From Gammaproteobacteria bacterium LSUCC0112 (GTDB lineage Bacteria; Pseudomonadota; Gammaproteobacteria; Pseudomonadales; Pseudohongiellaceae), in NCBI GenBank assembly GCA_004535785.1, contig SPIB01000007.1, positions 1 to 52,376 on the forward strand: 52,376 bases of DNA. The letters are read 5' to 3'. The translations under genes and the position numbers were made by a program. How positions within the stretch are numbered: position 1 is the stretch's first letter; every line of letters begins with the position of its first letter. The notes below the pieces were generated by a model. The model saw only the letters and a list, made by a program, of their open reading frames with translations, had not been told where the DNA came from and made no database searches. Of the stretch, positions 12,001 through 19,920 are shown piece after piece.

Positions 12001-14928
12001 GGTTCGCAAGTAGCGCTGGATGCCAGTGGCCGCCTATTGGTTCGCACAGCAATCAAACAGGATAATTTGTTTGAAGGGACAGAAAATTTTGTACTGACTG
12101 TGACCAATCGTCATGGGGTGAGTGTGACTGGGACTGGCACGATCAGAGATGACGGTGTCGGTGAAGTATTCCGTGATGATTTGAGCGGAGCCAGTGATCC
12201 AAAGGCCGTCAAAGATGATGATCGCTCCTTGACGGTCAGTAGTCCGATCGTGAATGAAGCGTCACCATTCGCAATTTTCAGGATTGGTGGTGAGCCCAAT
12301 CAAGTGGTTACGATCAATATCACCGAAGGCAGCGCCACCTTTGTGGACTTTGGGCCTGGACTTGAGGTCTTCAACGGCACAAATTGGGTTGTTTATACAC
12401 CGGGTACACAGGTTACGCTGAACAATACCGGTGTATTGTTGGTCAGAACAACAGTAAATAATGATGCGCCTTTTGAAGGTGGTGAAGACTTTACATTGAC
12501 TGTTACCAACACCGGTGGCATCAAAAGTGATGGCATCGGCACCATCAGAGATGACGGTACAGGCGTCAAGTTCACGGGCGATGTTAATGACGATGGCACC
12601 CCAGTGGTGTCCACTGACAACCTGAATTTCGATCTGCTACCGCCAGTGATCACTAATGTACTGGAACAGTCTCCTCCAGACCCAACGCCAGATGACCTGC
12701 TAACAGTCTTGGGTAAAGACCAGATTGTCACCGTTATCGGTGAGCCAAACGCGACGGTGATCAAGCTTTATGATTTCCTGACAGGCAGTCCCATCAATAC
12801 GCCGTTTGTGACCACTGAGGGACCTGCTGGCACGTATACACTGGATTTTACCGGGCAAACGTTAACGGTTGGCCAGTACGCCGTCACCACCACCAAGCTG
12901 GGAATCGAGAGCAAACTGTCCAACAGCTTTACCGTTGACAGTACCCCCGGACTCTACGACGTCACCAGTGCACGACGCATTGTGTCGGTTGAGGTAGGGA
13001 GTGTAACGCAAGGGTTTACCCGTGGCCGTGTCGGCGGCATGGACCAAGACCGTAAACCCACGTTCTGGGATGGTGCTGAGTGGCCAGTACCTCAGGATAA
13101 TTCGGAATGGGTCGGGCCAGAAGGTCAATGGCGTGACTCGGATGGTGAAATCATTCGCTTCTCGTTCGACGCACTGATGATCTTTGATCGTGCGGCGATT
13201 CCGGATGGCGAGCAGATCACCAACACCTTGCCGAATGGATCCAGACTGACCATCAACACGCGCACGGGTGCTTACACCTACGACCCAGCCCCCGGTGCTA
13301 CCTTGGATGTGTGGACATTGTTCGCCTCCGATGGGGATAAAGGTGCGGGTCTGACAATGACATTTGATGCGGCGGACTCGCTTGACCGTGATGGTATCCC
13401 TGCGTTGGTTGAAGCACGTCTGGCAGATCTGGTGATTGCGACCGAGTCAGGCAGTAACCCGAGTCGTGTTGCGGGTGACTTGAACAACGATGGTATCGCG
13501 GATGCAGCGCAAAATGCTTTAGCGACCTTGGCGTGGGACACTTTCGCCACGTTTAAAGCAGCACTTGACGGTGAGCTCACAGATATCAAACCAATCATGT
13601 CAGTCTCCGTGCGAACTTCGGAAGGCGAGGTGGATGTTGGTGCTCAGTTAACCGATGTCAAAGTGATCAACCACAGTGATGACCGTGGTGCTGTGGGTGC
13701 GTCACGTCCAACGGGGGAAAATCTGTTTGCACCGTGGGACGCCTTCCAGTTTGCAGTTGAACCGTTACAGAGCATGGGGTTATTGGACGCGGATCCAAGT
13801 CGCCCGGGTATTCAGCAGCTGATTCAACTCGATATTTCGCGCAGCGGGATCCGCGAGGGCGAATTTGAAGCCTACATGAAGTTCATCGGTCAGAGCACCA
13901 TTGATGCTTATGCCTCCCTAGGCGGTTTGATTGATCTCAGCGGTCATGTGATTACCCAGCCGGGCTGGTATGACTATACCCAGAAAGTTGAGGGTGGCGA
14001 CGGCGCCAAGTTTGTTATTACCAACGGCTTCATTACGCGTATTGATATTATCGTCACCGATAACAGTTTCGGTGACAACGATCCGCGGGTAAACCGAGTT
14101 CTTGATCCTGGCATGCCTGTAGGGCGACTGCCGCCGGTCGTGCCGCCTGTGATAGAGCCTGAGACTCCACCAGTGAATCCGCCGGTGGTTGATCCTGTTA
14201 TTCCACCTGCTGAAGACCGGGAATCAAGGGCGTTGGCATGGCGTTTTGATGCGCATCGATTCAATTTGCTGAAAGAGCTCAGCCCATTCGACGATCTTGA
14301 AGAGGATACATTGCCGCGCAGAGCTCAGGAGTTCGATTCGGCGCTGCATCCTGTTCAGGCGATGATGGCAGTTGACCAGTCGGAGTATACTGAGCCGGTA
14401 ACATCGCCTCAGGATCCGTTGCAGCGATTAGACGGTCTGGCCATGCATCTGAAAATATTTGAGGATCAACCATGGCAACCGGTGGTCATTCCTGGGTCGA
14501 TTCCAACGTTGGAAGTTCTCCGTGGCATGCCAGATTTATTTTTGGACATGGCGCTTACTCGACAGGAATTTGAAGTGCCCAGAGATACTTTCATGCGAGG
14601 AAGTAATGAGGCAACAGTGAGTGTCAGTGCACAAATGATTAACGGTGAACCTTTGCCAGCGTGGATTACTTTCGATAGTCGTCATGGAATTTTCGCTGTC
14701 GAAAATCCGGGTTATATCCGCACGGACATGCACTTGCGTCTGACGGCGATTGATCAGTATGGGCGTGAAAGCAGTACGCTTTTCCGTATCCATGCGGCGG
14801 GCGTTAACACGGCGGATTCAGCCCGAGCCAGTTTGACTGAACGTTTCTCTGCGGCTGCCAGACAAAATCAGAGTGGTGTTGTGCCGTTGGAGAGTCAGGT
14901 TAGCACTGTGTTGGCACAAGGAAATTGA
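1..14928 (+). CDS. Giant Calx-beta repeat surface/secreted protein, 5' end missing
   Basis: The frame is open from the first base, so the true start and any signal or N-terminal module lie upstream; about 4975 residues are visible. Domain order: nine copies of a 243-residue unit made of two Calx-beta-like domains (about 1-6660), a cadherin-like domain (6661-7005), a unique region (7006-8440), two diverged Calx-beta domains (8440-9175), eight units of about 109 residues (9176-11815), two units starting near SPVVNESSPF (11820-12640), an Ig-like domain, a region with Ca-loop-like motifs DRDGIP and DLNNDGIAD (about 13390-13510), a proline-rich linker (about 14120-14210) and a C-terminal putative-Ig domain. 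Many units end in DND, typical of Calx-beta folds that bind calcium. No RTX nonapeptides or LPXTG-like anchor are visible. It is probably an adhesin or matrix protein. The next gene starts 3 bases after the stop, so the two downstream membrane proteins probably serve its export. Confidence 0.9.
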   Translation, partial: GTVTNTGAASGTAGTVTNTGAASGTATITDNDTAPTLAINDVTVNEATGTATFTVTRSGATGAAATVDYATSNGSAAAGTDYTAANGTVSFAAGETAKTITINISNDDVFEGSETFNVTLSNASGASISDDTGVGTIKDDGTGTGGTDNDTPTLSVSSPTVAEGANAVFTVSLSKASTTAVSFTPSLSSGTATIGTDTAAASTLEVSTDGGTTWTTVSGAVTIAAGETSVQLRVATTDDTIHEGSENFSLSTGTITGTVTNTGAASGTATITDNDTAPSLAINDVTVNEAAGTVTFTVTRSGATGAAASVDYATKDGTATVGSDYTATNGTINFAAGETTKTVTINISNDDVFEGSETFNVTLSNATGASISDDTGVGTIKDDGSGSGGSDNDTPTLSVSSPTITEGSNAIFTVSLSKASTTAVSFTPSLSSGTATIGTDTAAANTLEVSTDGGTTWTAVSGAVTIAAGQTSVQLRVATIDDTIHESAETFSLSTGAITGTVTNTGAASGTATITDNDTAPSLAINDVTVNEAAGTVTFTVTRNGATGAAATVDYTTSNGTATAGSDYTAATGTVSFAAGETAKTITINISNDEVFEGSETFNITLSNATGASISDDIGVGTIKDDGTGDGGTDNDTPTLSVSSPTITEGSNAVFTVSLSKASTTAVSFTPSLSSGTATIGTDTPAANTLEVSTDGGTTWTTVSGAVTIAAGQTSVQLRVATTDDTIHESAETFSLSTGTITGTVTNTGAASGTATITDNDIAPSLAINDVTVNEAAGTATFTVTRSGATGAAASVDYATKDGTATAGSDYTATNGTLNFAAGETTKIFTVAITNDAVFEGSESFNITLSNASGATISDDTGVGTIKDDGTGDGGTDNDTPTLSVSSPTITEGSNAVFTVSLSKASTTAVSFTPSLSSGTAAIGTDTAAASTLEVSTDGGTTWSTVSGAVTIAAGQTSVQLRVATTDDTIHEGNENFSLSTGTITGTVTNTGAASGTATITDNDIAPSLAINDVTVNEAAGTATFTVTRSGATGAAATVDYATSNGSAAAGTDYTAATGTVSFAAGETTKTITINISNDEVFEGSETFNVTLSNVTGASISDDTGVGTIKDDGTGTGGTDNDTPTLSVSSPTVAEGSNAVFTVSLSKASTTAVSFSPSLSSGTATVGTDTAAASTLEVSTDGGTTWTTVSGAVTIAAGQTSVQLRVATTDDTIHESAETFSLSTGTITGTVTNTGAASGTATITDNDTAPSLAINDVTVNEAAGTATFTVTRSGATGAAATVDYATSNGTATAGSDYTAATGTVSFAAGETTKTITINISNDEVFEGSETFNVTLSNASGASISDNTGAGTIKDDGTGTGGTDNDTPTLSVSSPTVAEGANAVFTVSLSKASTTAVSFTPSLSSGTATIGTDTPAANTLEVSTDGGTTWTTVSGAVTIAAGQTSVQLRVATIDDTIHESAETFSLSTGTITGTVTNTGAASGTATITDNDTAPSLAINDVTVNEAAGTATFTVTRSGATGAAASVDFATKDGTATAGTDYTAATGTVSFAAGETTKTITINISNDDVFEGSETFNVTLSNVTGASISDDTGVGTIKDDGTGTGGTDNDTPTLSVSSPTVAEGASAVFTLSLSKASTTAVSFTPSLSNGTANVGTDTAAASTLEVSTDGGTTWSTVSGAVTIAAGETSVQLRVATTDDTIHEGNENFSLSTGTITGTVTNTGAASGTATITDNDIAPSLAINDVIVNEAAGTATFTVTRSGATGAAATADYTTSNGTATAGSDYTAATGTVSFAAGETAKTITINISNDDVFEGSETFNVTLSNASGASISDDTGVGTIKDDGTGTGGTDNDTPTLSVSSPTVAEGANAVFTVSLSKASTTAVSFTPSLSSGAATIGTDTAAASTLEISADGGTTWTTVSGAVTIAAGQTSVQLRVATTDDTIHESAETFSLSTGAITGTVTNTGAASGTATIIDNDIAPSLAINDVTVNEAAGTVTFTVTRNGATGAAATVDYATSNGSAAAGTDYTAANGTVSFAAGETTKTITINISNDDVFEGSETFNVTLSNATGASISDDTGVGTIKDDGSGSGGSDNDTPTLSVSSPTITEGSNAIFTVSLSKASTTAVSFTPSLSSGTATIGTDTAAASTLEVSTDGGTTWNTVSSTVTIAAGQTSVQLRVATTDDALAEGAETFSLSTGTITGAVTNTGSANGTATITDNDAAPVVTASQNFNYAENQSANAVVATVAATDDLGVTQFRFANTGGTPGTTSTDGYFSIANDGKIRITAAGVVAGVDRNDFETTPNSFTYAIQASDAGGNWSTAVDVSLNVTDIDESILTAQFSDNFVNGLQYTTTSGLSGLTGDAGKPGSFKYRENDTVTFKIGNITVATFGADRVQKGIVFIQDIAEQALSVVNAQAVENIAIFLQALDDDIQDSTPANGTLDTNDIANSQASYDSNITISAAVRNAFATYVDPTTNEALNLENSGKDMISDALSTLNIVFTRQSEAAKFDTNPNQNVFESMAINHVKGTIEDIAGDRKPAAFDVRTVDLIVPGESQVSYHFENDKLNGQLVVSFSAKDLLAKATPQQVAHIANMEVTDVAINAKYSSLGTLEKNGDNYRFVLNAGVTAYDLEGLSIDYRVWDWTANKQVTSLAIDQYKSHLSAVINNVAEDAGHTQFTIKSTLAFDTDQQLTVKFSPEDGKGIAEYSDDFKVPLEYSNDNGVTWQTMQVIGDYTRDDYDKPLPLFAFTLAAGNKDVVIRIPIVDDPYDESGVSGKEVQHQGATQGVELIDMLVEGDKFYTERLQPGIIDNDPSTDKPIVEIDFAIVSEDDGEAVLTVSLVNPDKTSRTFTEDVSISYATENLSALSGSDYVASTGTVVIRAGESSAQIRISVTDDAVVEKLEFLQVNLTGISANAVLGDPEASIRIYDNDAIRMIGKTNTEGQDVVFEVNLDAGADANTDYRLLPTNSGATATSTDDFTPATLKAYYLDGNGNKVTLIEAANQAFKLPAGTTKFFVTYNSVDDVITESDETVRMQVSATLPDGSVRFGLGTATISDNDPSILTLNKATLITSENGSTDSFTVVLNSRPTADVTVGISGLDSTEGNLSANTVTFTAANWNTPQAVTVTGVDDLLVDGDIGYTLQLAASSADSNYSGKSATVAVTNQDNDKAGMKVSQTALTTAESGTSASFTVVLDSQPTANVTVGIGGLDATEGSLSANSVTFTAENWNNPQTVTVTGVDDLLFDGDIGYTLQLTANSADSNYAGRNASIAVTNQDNDKAGFKVSETALITTEAGSSASFTVVLQSQPTADVTFAIGGLDVTEGGLSTNSVTFTAANWNTPQTVTVTSVDDQLVDGDVAYTLQLTASSSDTNYAGKSASVAVTNRDNDKAGMQVSETALVTTESGASASFTVVLDSQPTFDVTVAITGLDGTEGSLSANSVTFTAANWRIPQAVTVTGLDDLLVDGDIGYALQLTSFSADSNYSGRSASVSVTNQDNDQAGLALVGSDLTTSESGTSSSFSVKLDAQPTGHVTISVTGTDPTEGSWNTEPLVFTPENWDTPQAVVVTGRDDDLLDGDVKYEVTLTSSSSDANFNGRTAIVNITNLDDDKAGMKVSETALITTESGASASFTVVLDSQPSADVTVGINGLDGTEGSLSANSVIFTAANWNTPQTVTVTGMDDLLVDGDIGYSLQLITSSTDSEYSGRTASISVTNQDNDQAGLSLIGSDLITSESGTSSSFSVKLDAQPTGPVTINVTGTDPTEGSWNTEPLIFTPENWNSPQTVVVTGRDDSQEDGDIKYEVSLTSSSSDANFNGRTAIVNITNLDNDKAGLTLSDNALITSERGISESFTLQLKSQPSATVTFTVSGLDATEGRLSTSTITFTPENWNAAQTITVTGLDDVLKDGDIGYTLTLTGSSADSNYQGMTTSVAVLNQHNDDPSASVTSPVVNESSPFAVFTVSGRSGQVVTLSLDGGTATPDADFGPGMEISNGSGWVPYSPGSQVALDASGRLLVRTAIKQDNLFEGTENFVLTVTNRHGVSVTGTGTIRDDGVGEVFRDDLSGASDPKAVKDDDRSLTVSSPIVNEASPFAIFRIGGEPNQVVTINITEGSATFVDFGPGLEVFNGTNWVVYTPGTQVTLNNTGVLLVRTTVNNDAPFEGGEDFTLTVTNTGGIKSDGIGTIRDDGTGVKFTGDVNDDGTPVVSTDNLNFDLLPPVITNVLEQSPPDPTPDDLLTVLGKDQIVTVIGEPNATVIKLYDFLTGSPINTPFVTTEGPAGTYTLDFTGQTLTVGQYAVTTTKLGIESKLSNSFTVDSTPGLYDVTSARRIVSVEVGSVTQGFTRGRVGGMDQDRKPTFWDGAEWPVPQDNSEWVGPEGQWRDSDGEIIRFSFDALMIFDRAAIPDGEQITNTLPNGSRLTINTRTGAYTYDPAPGATLDVWTLFASDGDKGAGLTMTFDAADSLDRDGIPALVEARLADLVIATESGSNPSRVAGDLNNDGIADAAQNALATLAWDTFATFKAALDGELTDIKPIMSVSVRTSEGEVDVGAQLTDVKVINHSDDRGAVGASRPTGENLFAPWDAFQFAVEPLQSMGLLDADPSRPGIQQLIQLDISRSGIREGEFEAYMKFIGQSTIDAYASLGGLIDLSGHVITQPGWYDYTQKVEGGDGAKFVITNGFITRIDIIVTDNSFGDNDPRVNRVLDPGMPVGRLPPVVPPVIEPETPPVNPPVVDPVIPPAEDRESRALAWRFDAHRFNLLKELSPFDDLEEDTLPRRAQEFDSALHPVQAMMAVDQSEYTEPVTSPQDPLQRLDGLAMHLKIFEDQPWQPVVIPGSIPTLEVLRGMPDLFLDMALTRQEFEVPRDTFMRGSNEATVSVSAQMINGEPLPAWITFDSRHGIFAVENPGYIRTDMHLRLTAIDQYGRESSTLFRIHAAGVNTADSARASLTERFSAAARQNQSGVVPLESQVSTVLAQGN
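439..6660 (+). repeat. 729-bp tandem super-repeat, about 8.5-9 copies
   Basis: The segment beginning DNDTPTLSVSSPT recurs nine times at 729-base spacing (near 439, 1168, 1897, 2626, 3355, 4084, 4813, 5542 and 6271). Each 243-residue unit contains two different Calx-beta-like domains, one starting PTLSVSSPT and one starting APSLAINDVTVNEA. Copies differ mainly by small blocks of variants shuffled between units, such as VAEGANAV versus ITEGSNAI, or a TGTGGTDND versus SGSGGSDND linker. This mosaic pattern suggests recombination or gene conversion among copies. The last copy diverges near its end, where the cadherin-like domain begins. Confidence 0.93.
9176..11815 (+). repeat. Second tandem repeat family, eight units of about 109 residues
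   Basis: Eight units share the core ITSESGxSxSFTVxL, GLDxTEGxLS, FTxxNWxxPQ and DGDIGYxLxL, ending in NxDND. They are more diverged than the upstream 729-bp array. Units 5 and 7 (starting LALVGSDL and LSLIGSDL) form their own subtype, with GTDPTEGSWNTEPL and KYEVxLTSSSSDANFNGRT. They alternate with the common type, so a two-unit block may have been duplicated. Confidence 0.88.
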
Positions 14929-14931
14929 TGC

Positions 14932-16314
14932 ATGGCTGAGCCACAATCCATTGATGCGCGGCCGCTGTTGGCACTTCTGGATTTGGCCCGCCGCGCCCGG
15001 CTGGCTGAAGAACCGGCAGTGCTGCGGTTTATGGCGGTCAACGACAGTCATGAGCTGGCAACGTATCGACAAGCGGCGCTCTGGCTGGCCGGCAAGGGCG
15101 CATGCGCGCTCTCGGGAGTCGTCAAGGTTGAGGCCAATGCACACTACGTGCTTTGGTTGAACAAGGTGTGCAAAGTTCTGTCGACAACCTTTCTCGAGCC
15201 GCAGTCGTTTGGTGCAGAAGATCTGCCCGCCGATCTGAAGGAGCACTGGCGAGAGTGGTTGCCTGGGCACGCTTTGTGGTTACCTCTGGGCGATGACGAT
15301 GGACAAATTTCAGGAGGGCTGTTGTTGGCGCGCGATCTGCCATGGATGGACAGAGACAAAGCATTGTTAGGGGAGTGGATGGGTATCTGGTTACATGCCT
15401 GGCGAGGATTGCAGAGTAACCTGAGTGCTCGTGGGAACTGGTTTACGCGGCTGTTGACCTTGGGGCGCTCACACGGAATCCATGCAGAGAAAAGTAAACG
15501 GGTCTGGTGGCGTCGTCGCTCGACACTGGTGATCGGTTTACTTGCGATCGCCTCATTCATTCCGGTGCGACTGGCAGTGCTTGCACCGGCTGAGCTGGTG
15601 CCTTCTGATCCTGCCGTGATTCGATCGCCGTTGGAAGGCGTGCTAGGTACTTTTTATGTGCAACCCAACCAACAGGTCAACGAGGGAGATTTGTTATTCG
15701 AGTTTGATGAGGCGATCATTCGCAGCAGGCTTGAAGTCGCACGCTTTGCGCTCGCCACCGCTGAGTCTGAATACCGTCAGGCAGCGCAGCAGGCGCTTTT
15801 TGATGAACGCTCCAAGGCAATGTTGTCGTCGCTGACCGGCACAATCGAGGAGCGTAAGGCTGAGGCAGACTATCAGGCAACCCAGTTGACCCGAACGCAG
15901 GTGCGAGCTCCGCGTAGCGGCGTCGTGTTGTTCGATGATCCGACCGAATGGGTGGGGCGACCCGTGCGGATTGGTGAGCGCATCATGCGCGTTGCTGCCG
16001 TGGAAGATGTTGAGGTCGAAGCCTGGGTACCAATTTCCGATGCTATTCCTCTTCCTTTGGATGCGCCGGTCTCCCTTTATCTGAATGCCAGTCCTCTGGA
16101 TCCAGTGCGTGGGTCGCTGCGTTATCTCGCGCATGATGCAATGGAACGTCCGGATGGTACATATGCCTATCGGCTTCGGGCTACCATTGATGGCGAGATA
16201 CAGCATCGAGTTGGGCTGAAAGGGACCGCCCGCATCAGTGGTGAACGAGTGCCATTGATTTATTGGGTTATGCGCAGGCCAATCGCCAGCGTACGCTCCA
16301 TGTTGGCTGTATAA
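14932..16314 (+). CDS. HlyD-like periplasmic adaptor with N-terminal cytoplasmic domain
   Basis: The 460-residue product has an N-terminal soluble region of about 160 residues that looks GAF-like (weak, by pattern only). A basic stretch, KSKRVWWRRR, leads into one transmembrane segment near residues 195-215. A membrane-fusion (barrel-sandwich) region follows, with PSDPAVIRSPLEGVL and FYVQPNQQVNEGDLL, a short coiled coil (about residues 265-310) and a second lipoyl-like half, QVRAPRSGVVLFDD. Such adaptors bridge the inner membrane to an outer-membrane channel. The start is the ATG 3 bases after the giant gene's stop; an ATG overlapping that stop is followed by an immediate in-frame stop. The next gene starts 2 bases after this one ends. 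Together the genes look like a dedicated export unit. No ABC ATPase or TolC is visible here; they may lie upstream of the window. Confidence 0.82.
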   Translation: MAEPQSIDARPLLALLDLARRARLAEEPAVLRFMAVNDSHELATYRQAALWLAGKGACALSGVVKVEANAHYVLWLNKVCKVLSTTFLEPQSFGAEDLPADLKEHWREWLPGHALWLPLGDDDGQISGGLLLARDLPWMDRDKALLGEWMGIWLHAWRGLQSNLSARGNWFTRLLTLGRSHGIHAEKSKRVWWRRRSTLVIGLLAIASFIPVRLAVLAPAELVPSDPAVIRSPLEGVLGTFYVQPNQQVNEGDLLFEFDEAIIRSRLEVARFALATAESEYRQAAQQALFDERSKAMLSSLTGTIEERKAEADYQATQLTRTQVRAPRSGVVLFDDPTEWVGRPVRIGERIMRVAAVEDVEVEAWVPISDAIPLPLDAPVSLYLNASPLDPVRGSLRYLAHDAMERPDGTYAYRLRATIDGEIQHRVGLKGTARISGERVPLIYWVMRRPIASVRSMLAV

Positions 16315-16316
16315 AC

Positions 16317-18446
16317 ATGGCATCGTTACCCCGCTTACGCGAAGAGTTGGACCTGCTGGCCGGCCCGGTGCTACCCGATGGTCAGCCAAGCTGGACCTTA
16401 CATGATCCTGAACGCAATCTGTTCTTTCGCATTGATTGGCAGACCTTCGAGATACTTCGGCGTTGGTCTATGGGCGACCCTGTCGAGATCACAAAAAACA
16501 TCACCACAGCGACAACCTTGCGCCCGGATGTCGACGATGTCACGCATATCGTCAAGTTTCTAACGGATAACCAATTGGTTGTACTGAGTGGTCCACAAAG
16601 CGCCAAAAAGCTCGCCGAGCGCCTTGCAGTCATGCAGGGAACGCCTTTTAAATGGTTGTTGCACCACTATCTGTTTTTTCGTGTCCCGCTTTGGCGACCC
16701 GATGGCTGGTTGCAGCGGATGTTGCCTGTTGTCGCGCCACTTTACACACGCGGATTCCTGTTGCTGACATTGCTGGCCTTGCTGGTGGGACTAACGCAGG
16801 TTATTCGTCACTCTGAGGTTTTTTTTACCTCTCTGGTTGATACCTTTACATTCAACGGACTGCTTGCCTACGGCGGTACACTGATTGTTGTCAAGTTGTT
16901 GCATGAACTTGGGCATGCGTTTACTGCCAAGCGTTTTGGTTGCCGAATTCCCGCGATTGGTGTGGCTTTTCTGGTGCTGTTTCCAATGGCCTATACCGAT
17001 ACCAATGAGACATGGCGCCTCGCTGATCGATGGCAACGGCTACAGGTATCGATTGCAGGCATTGCAACGGAACTGATGATTGCCGCCTGGGCAACGCTGG
17101 CCTGGGGATTGCTGCCGGATGGAGAGCTTCGCGGGCTTGCTTTTATGCTGGCCACAACAAGTTGGATTGCGACGGTTATGATTAACGCAAGCCCCTTCCT
17201 GCGTTTTGATGGCTACTTTATCCTCTCTGATTTATTGGATATGCCCAACCTGCACGCACGAAGTTTTGCCCTTGCGCGTTGGAGGTTGCGCGAATGGTTA
17301 TTTGCACTGGGAGAACCCAAACCGGAGCATTTTTCAGCCCGCAAACAGTTTTGGTTGATTGTGTTTGCTTGGATCACCTGGGTTTATCGTCTGGTGGTGT
17401 TTCTCGGCATTGCACTGCTGGTCTATTACTTTTTTGTGAAAATTATAGGTATCTTCCTTTTTGTGGTGGAAATCTGGTGGTTTATAGCACGACCCATCAC
17501 GCACGAATTTAACGAGTGGCGCGGGAGGCTCCCTGACATTAAAGCGAATCCATACAGCAAGCGACGGGGCACACTCAGCGTGCTTTTGTTTGCCGGGTTT
17601 GTGGCCTTGTTTTTTGTGCCTTGGCCCGGCAGGGTTGTGGCGAGTGGGTTATTGCGTCCACTTGATGTCTGGACTGTGTTTGCTCCGTCCGGTGCCCAAG
17701 TGGAGACGCTTTTACATGAGGAAGGAGAGAGGCTTGCGCAGGGGACTGAAATCATCAGGCTACATTCCCCTGAGTTAACCGCCCGGCACAAAGCAGCAGT
17801 GGCAAGGGTAGAGAGTACTCGTTGGCAGGCGGCGGCGACGGGTCTGGATGCTAATGCCAGAAATCAGTTGCAAGTTGCTCAGCAACAGTATGCGACCGCT
17901 TATGCACAATTGCTGGAAATTCAGGAACAGTTGTTGCCCTATGCGCCGGTCACGCCTTTTGCCGGGACACTGCGTGATCTAGACCCCGATCTTGAAAGTG
18001 GGCAGTGGCTGGCAGAGCGTGAAAAGATTGCAGTGCTGGTAGGGGATGGCCCTCTACTGGTCGAGACCTATCTAGATGAAGCCGCAGTCAAACGGATTAG
18101 TTCGGGAGATCGCGCAATTTTTATTCCTGATGGCTTGGAAGGCGGTGTTTTTACGCTATCTGTGCGCAATATTGATGCTGATGCCACTCGGGTATTGCCG
18201 GACGGCATGCTCACTGCACAGGCGGGTGGTCATATCATGACCCGGGCAAGTCAGGGGGAACATGTGCCGGATGGTTCTTTCTTTCGCGTCGTGCTTCAGA
18301 CCGATGAGCGTCCGGCGGGTTTTAACGATGAGTTAGCCTCACAGGCCTGGCGAGGCAAAGTGATCTTCAGAGCCGATGCAGAAGCACCTGCCACGCGATA
18401 TTTGCGAAATATTATGGCTGTTCTGGTGCGTGAGTCAGGATTCTAG
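16317..18446 (+). CDS. PqqD-like / M50 zinc metallopeptidase / HlyD-like fusion protein
   Basis: 709 residues from the ATG at 16317; a TTG at 16263 would overlap the previous gene. Residues 1-100 resemble a PqqD/RRE-like winged-helix domain, of the kind that binds peptide substrates. A multipass membrane region follows, with the zinc motif HELGH at residues 196-200. The partner motif [11 protein letters not shown], whose Asp298 would be the third metal ligand, matches site-2 protease (M50) enzymes. After more membrane helices (to about residue 445) comes a periplasmic HlyD-like part with a short coiled coil (residues about 500-545). The catalytic residues look intact, so it may be a processing peptidase or an export component for the giant protein. 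The family association is from motifs; the role is inferred from position. Confidence 0.82.
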   Translation: MASLPRLREELDLLAGPVLPDGQPSWTLHDPERNLFFRIDWQTFEILRRWSMGDPVEITKNITTATTLRPDVDDVTHIVKFLTDNQLVVLSGPQSAKKLAERLAVMQGTPFKWLLHHYLFFRVPLWRPDGWLQRMLPVVAPLYTRGFLLLTLLALLVGLTQVIRHSEVFFTSLVDTFTFNGLLAYGGTLIVVKLLHELGHAFTAKRFGCRIPAIGVAFLVLFPMAYTDTNETWRLADRWQRLQVSIAGIATELMIAAWATLAWGLLPDGELRGLAFMLATTSWIATVMINASPFLRFDGYFILSDLLDMPNLHARSFALARWRLREWLFALGEPKPEHFSARKQFWLIVFAWITWVYRLVVFLGIALLVYYFFVKIIGIFLFVVEIWWFIARPITHEFNEWRGRLPDIKANPYSKRRGTLSVLLFAGFVALFFVPWPGRVVASGLLRPLDVWTVFAPSGAQVETLLHEEGERLAQGTEIIRLHSPELTARHKAAVARVESTRWQAAATGLDANARNQLQVAQQQYATAYAQLLEIQEQLLPYAPVTPFAGTLRDLDPDLESGQWLAEREKIAVLVGDGPLLVETYLDEAAVKRISSGDRAIFIPDGLEGGVFTLSVRNIDADATRVLPDGMLTAQAGGHIMTRASQGEHVPDGSFFRVVLQTDERPAGFNDELASQAWRGKVIFRADAEAPATRYLRNIMAVLVRESGF

Positions 18447-18484
18447 GTAAGCTACAACGGTCCTTCCAATCCGGAAATCAGCTC

Positions 18485-19912
18485 ATGCTCAAAGAATCGC
18501 TCTCTGTGATGGACATGTTCAAAATCGGCGTTGGCCCGAGCAGTTCACACACCTTGGGGCCGTGGACGGCTGCGCGCCGCTTTGTCACAAAAGTACTGTC
18601 AGCACCGTATCCAGTGATCAGGATGCAGGTGACCCTGTTTGGTTCGCTGGCCAAAACCGGCAAGGGCCATGGCACTGACATCGCGATTCTGCTGGGCCTG
18701 CGTGATGAAGATCCGGTGACCTTTGATCTCCGGATGCTGAACAGCCTGATCGATCAGATTCACCAGCAACAGCGCATTCACTTGGGCGGCAAACACGCGA
18801 TTGCCTTCAATCCGCTGACTGATCTGGTGTTCCGTTATGAAGAGTCCTTGCCTCGCCATCCCAATGGCATGCACTTTCTGGCGCATCTGGACAATGGCGA
18901 GATTGTCAGCGATGTTTTTTACTCCACCGGCGGCGGTTTTGTCACTCACGAGCAGGAATTTGATCAGCAAAGCAGCACCTTGATGCTGCTGCCTTACCCC
19001 ATCGAGTGTGCGGCAGATTTGAGCAAGTGGTGTCGCAACAGCGGGCTGCCAATTTCTGGCGTGGTCGCAGAAAATGAAAAAGCCTGGCGCAGCGCTGAGG
19101 AAACCCATCAACAAGTGCTGACCATCTGGCAGGTGATGCGTGAGTGCATTTACGAAGGCTGCCAAACCGGTGGTGAGTTGCCCGGTGGACTGCATGTAGA
19201 ACGCCGTGCCTTTGGCATCAGTCAGCGTCTGCTCAACGGGGCTGCCTACCATGATTACGCCAGTTGGTGCGAGGCTATCCGCAGCGGCGGGCTGAGCTTT
19301 GCCAATACGCTCGACTGGCTGAGTTGTTTTGCGCTGGCAGTTAACGAACAAAACGCCGCCTTCGGCCGGGTGGTCACCGCGCCTACCAATGGCTCAGCAG
19401 GTGTTATTCCAGCCGTACTGCAGTTTATGTTGTTGTTTGATCCGCCTGAGGATGAGGATACAGCGGTTATCAAGTTTCTGTTTGCCGCATCGGAAATTGG
19501 CTGCCTGTTTAAAAAGCGTGCCACCATTTCTGCCGCGATGGGCGGTTGTCAGGCGGAAATTGGTGTGTCCTCGGCGATGGCAGCCGCTGCCCTGACCGAA
19601 TGCCGGGGTGGCAGCGTTGCACAATGTCTGATGGCCGCTGAAATTGCCATGGAACACCATCTGGGCATGACCTGCGACCCCATTGGCGGACTGGTGCAAG
19701 TGCCCTGCATCGAGCGTAATGTCATGGGTGCGATCAAGGCGATCACCGCCAGCCAGTTGGCGTTATCCGGTGACCCCGACAAAGCGCGGGTATCGCTGGA
19801 TGCCGTCATCCGGACCATGTGGGAAACCGCGCAGGACATGAACCATAAGTACAAGGAAACTGCCGATGGCGGGCTGGCGCGCGTAATTCCGACTAGCTTG
19901 AGTGAGTGTTGA
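18485..19912 (+). CDS. sdaA: L-serine ammonia-lyase, iron-sulfur, single-chain type
   Basis: The 475-residue protein converts L-serine to pyruvate and ammonia in the cytoplasm. The N-terminal beta domain has the signature [17 protein letters not shown]. The C-terminal alpha domain carries the conserved glycine-rich [15 protein letters not shown] and cysteines in GGCQAEIG and [12 protein letters not shown] that ligate the [4Fe-4S] cluster in this family. Length fits the one-polypeptide E. coli-type SdaA/SdaB (about 455). It starts 38 bases after the M50 fusion gene with no clear terminator between, but the function looks unrelated. It is convergent with the permease gene, with an 8-base gap between stops. 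Confidence 0.95.
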   Translation: MLKESLSVMDMFKIGVGPSSSHTLGPWTAARRFVTKVLSAPYPVIRMQVTLFGSLAKTGKGHGTDIAILLGLRDEDPVTFDLRMLNSLIDQIHQQQRIHLGGKHAIAFNPLTDLVFRYEESLPRHPNGMHFLAHLDNGEIVSDVFYSTGGGFVTHEQEFDQQSSTLMLLPYPIECAADLSKWCRNSGLPISGVVAENEKAWRSAEETHQQVLTIWQVMRECIYEGCQTGGELPGGLHVERRAFGISQRLLNGAAYHDYASWCEAIRSGGLSFANTLDWLSCFALAVNEQNAAFGRVVTAPTNGSAGVIPAVLQFMLLFDPPEDEDTAVIKFLFAASEIGCLFKKRATISAAMGGCQAEIGVSSAMAAAALTECRGGSVAQCLMAAEIAMEHHLGMTCDPIGGLVQVPCIERNVMGAIKAITASQLALSGDPDKARVSLDAVIRTMWETAQDMNHKYKETADGGLARVIPTSLSEC

Positions 19913-19920
19913 ATGCTGTA

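Noticed and set aside
16263-16316. Upstream TTG start for the M50 fusion protein
   Set aside because: It would overlap the previous gene by 52 bases; the ATG at 16317 sits 2 bases after that gene's stop, the usual operon spacing.
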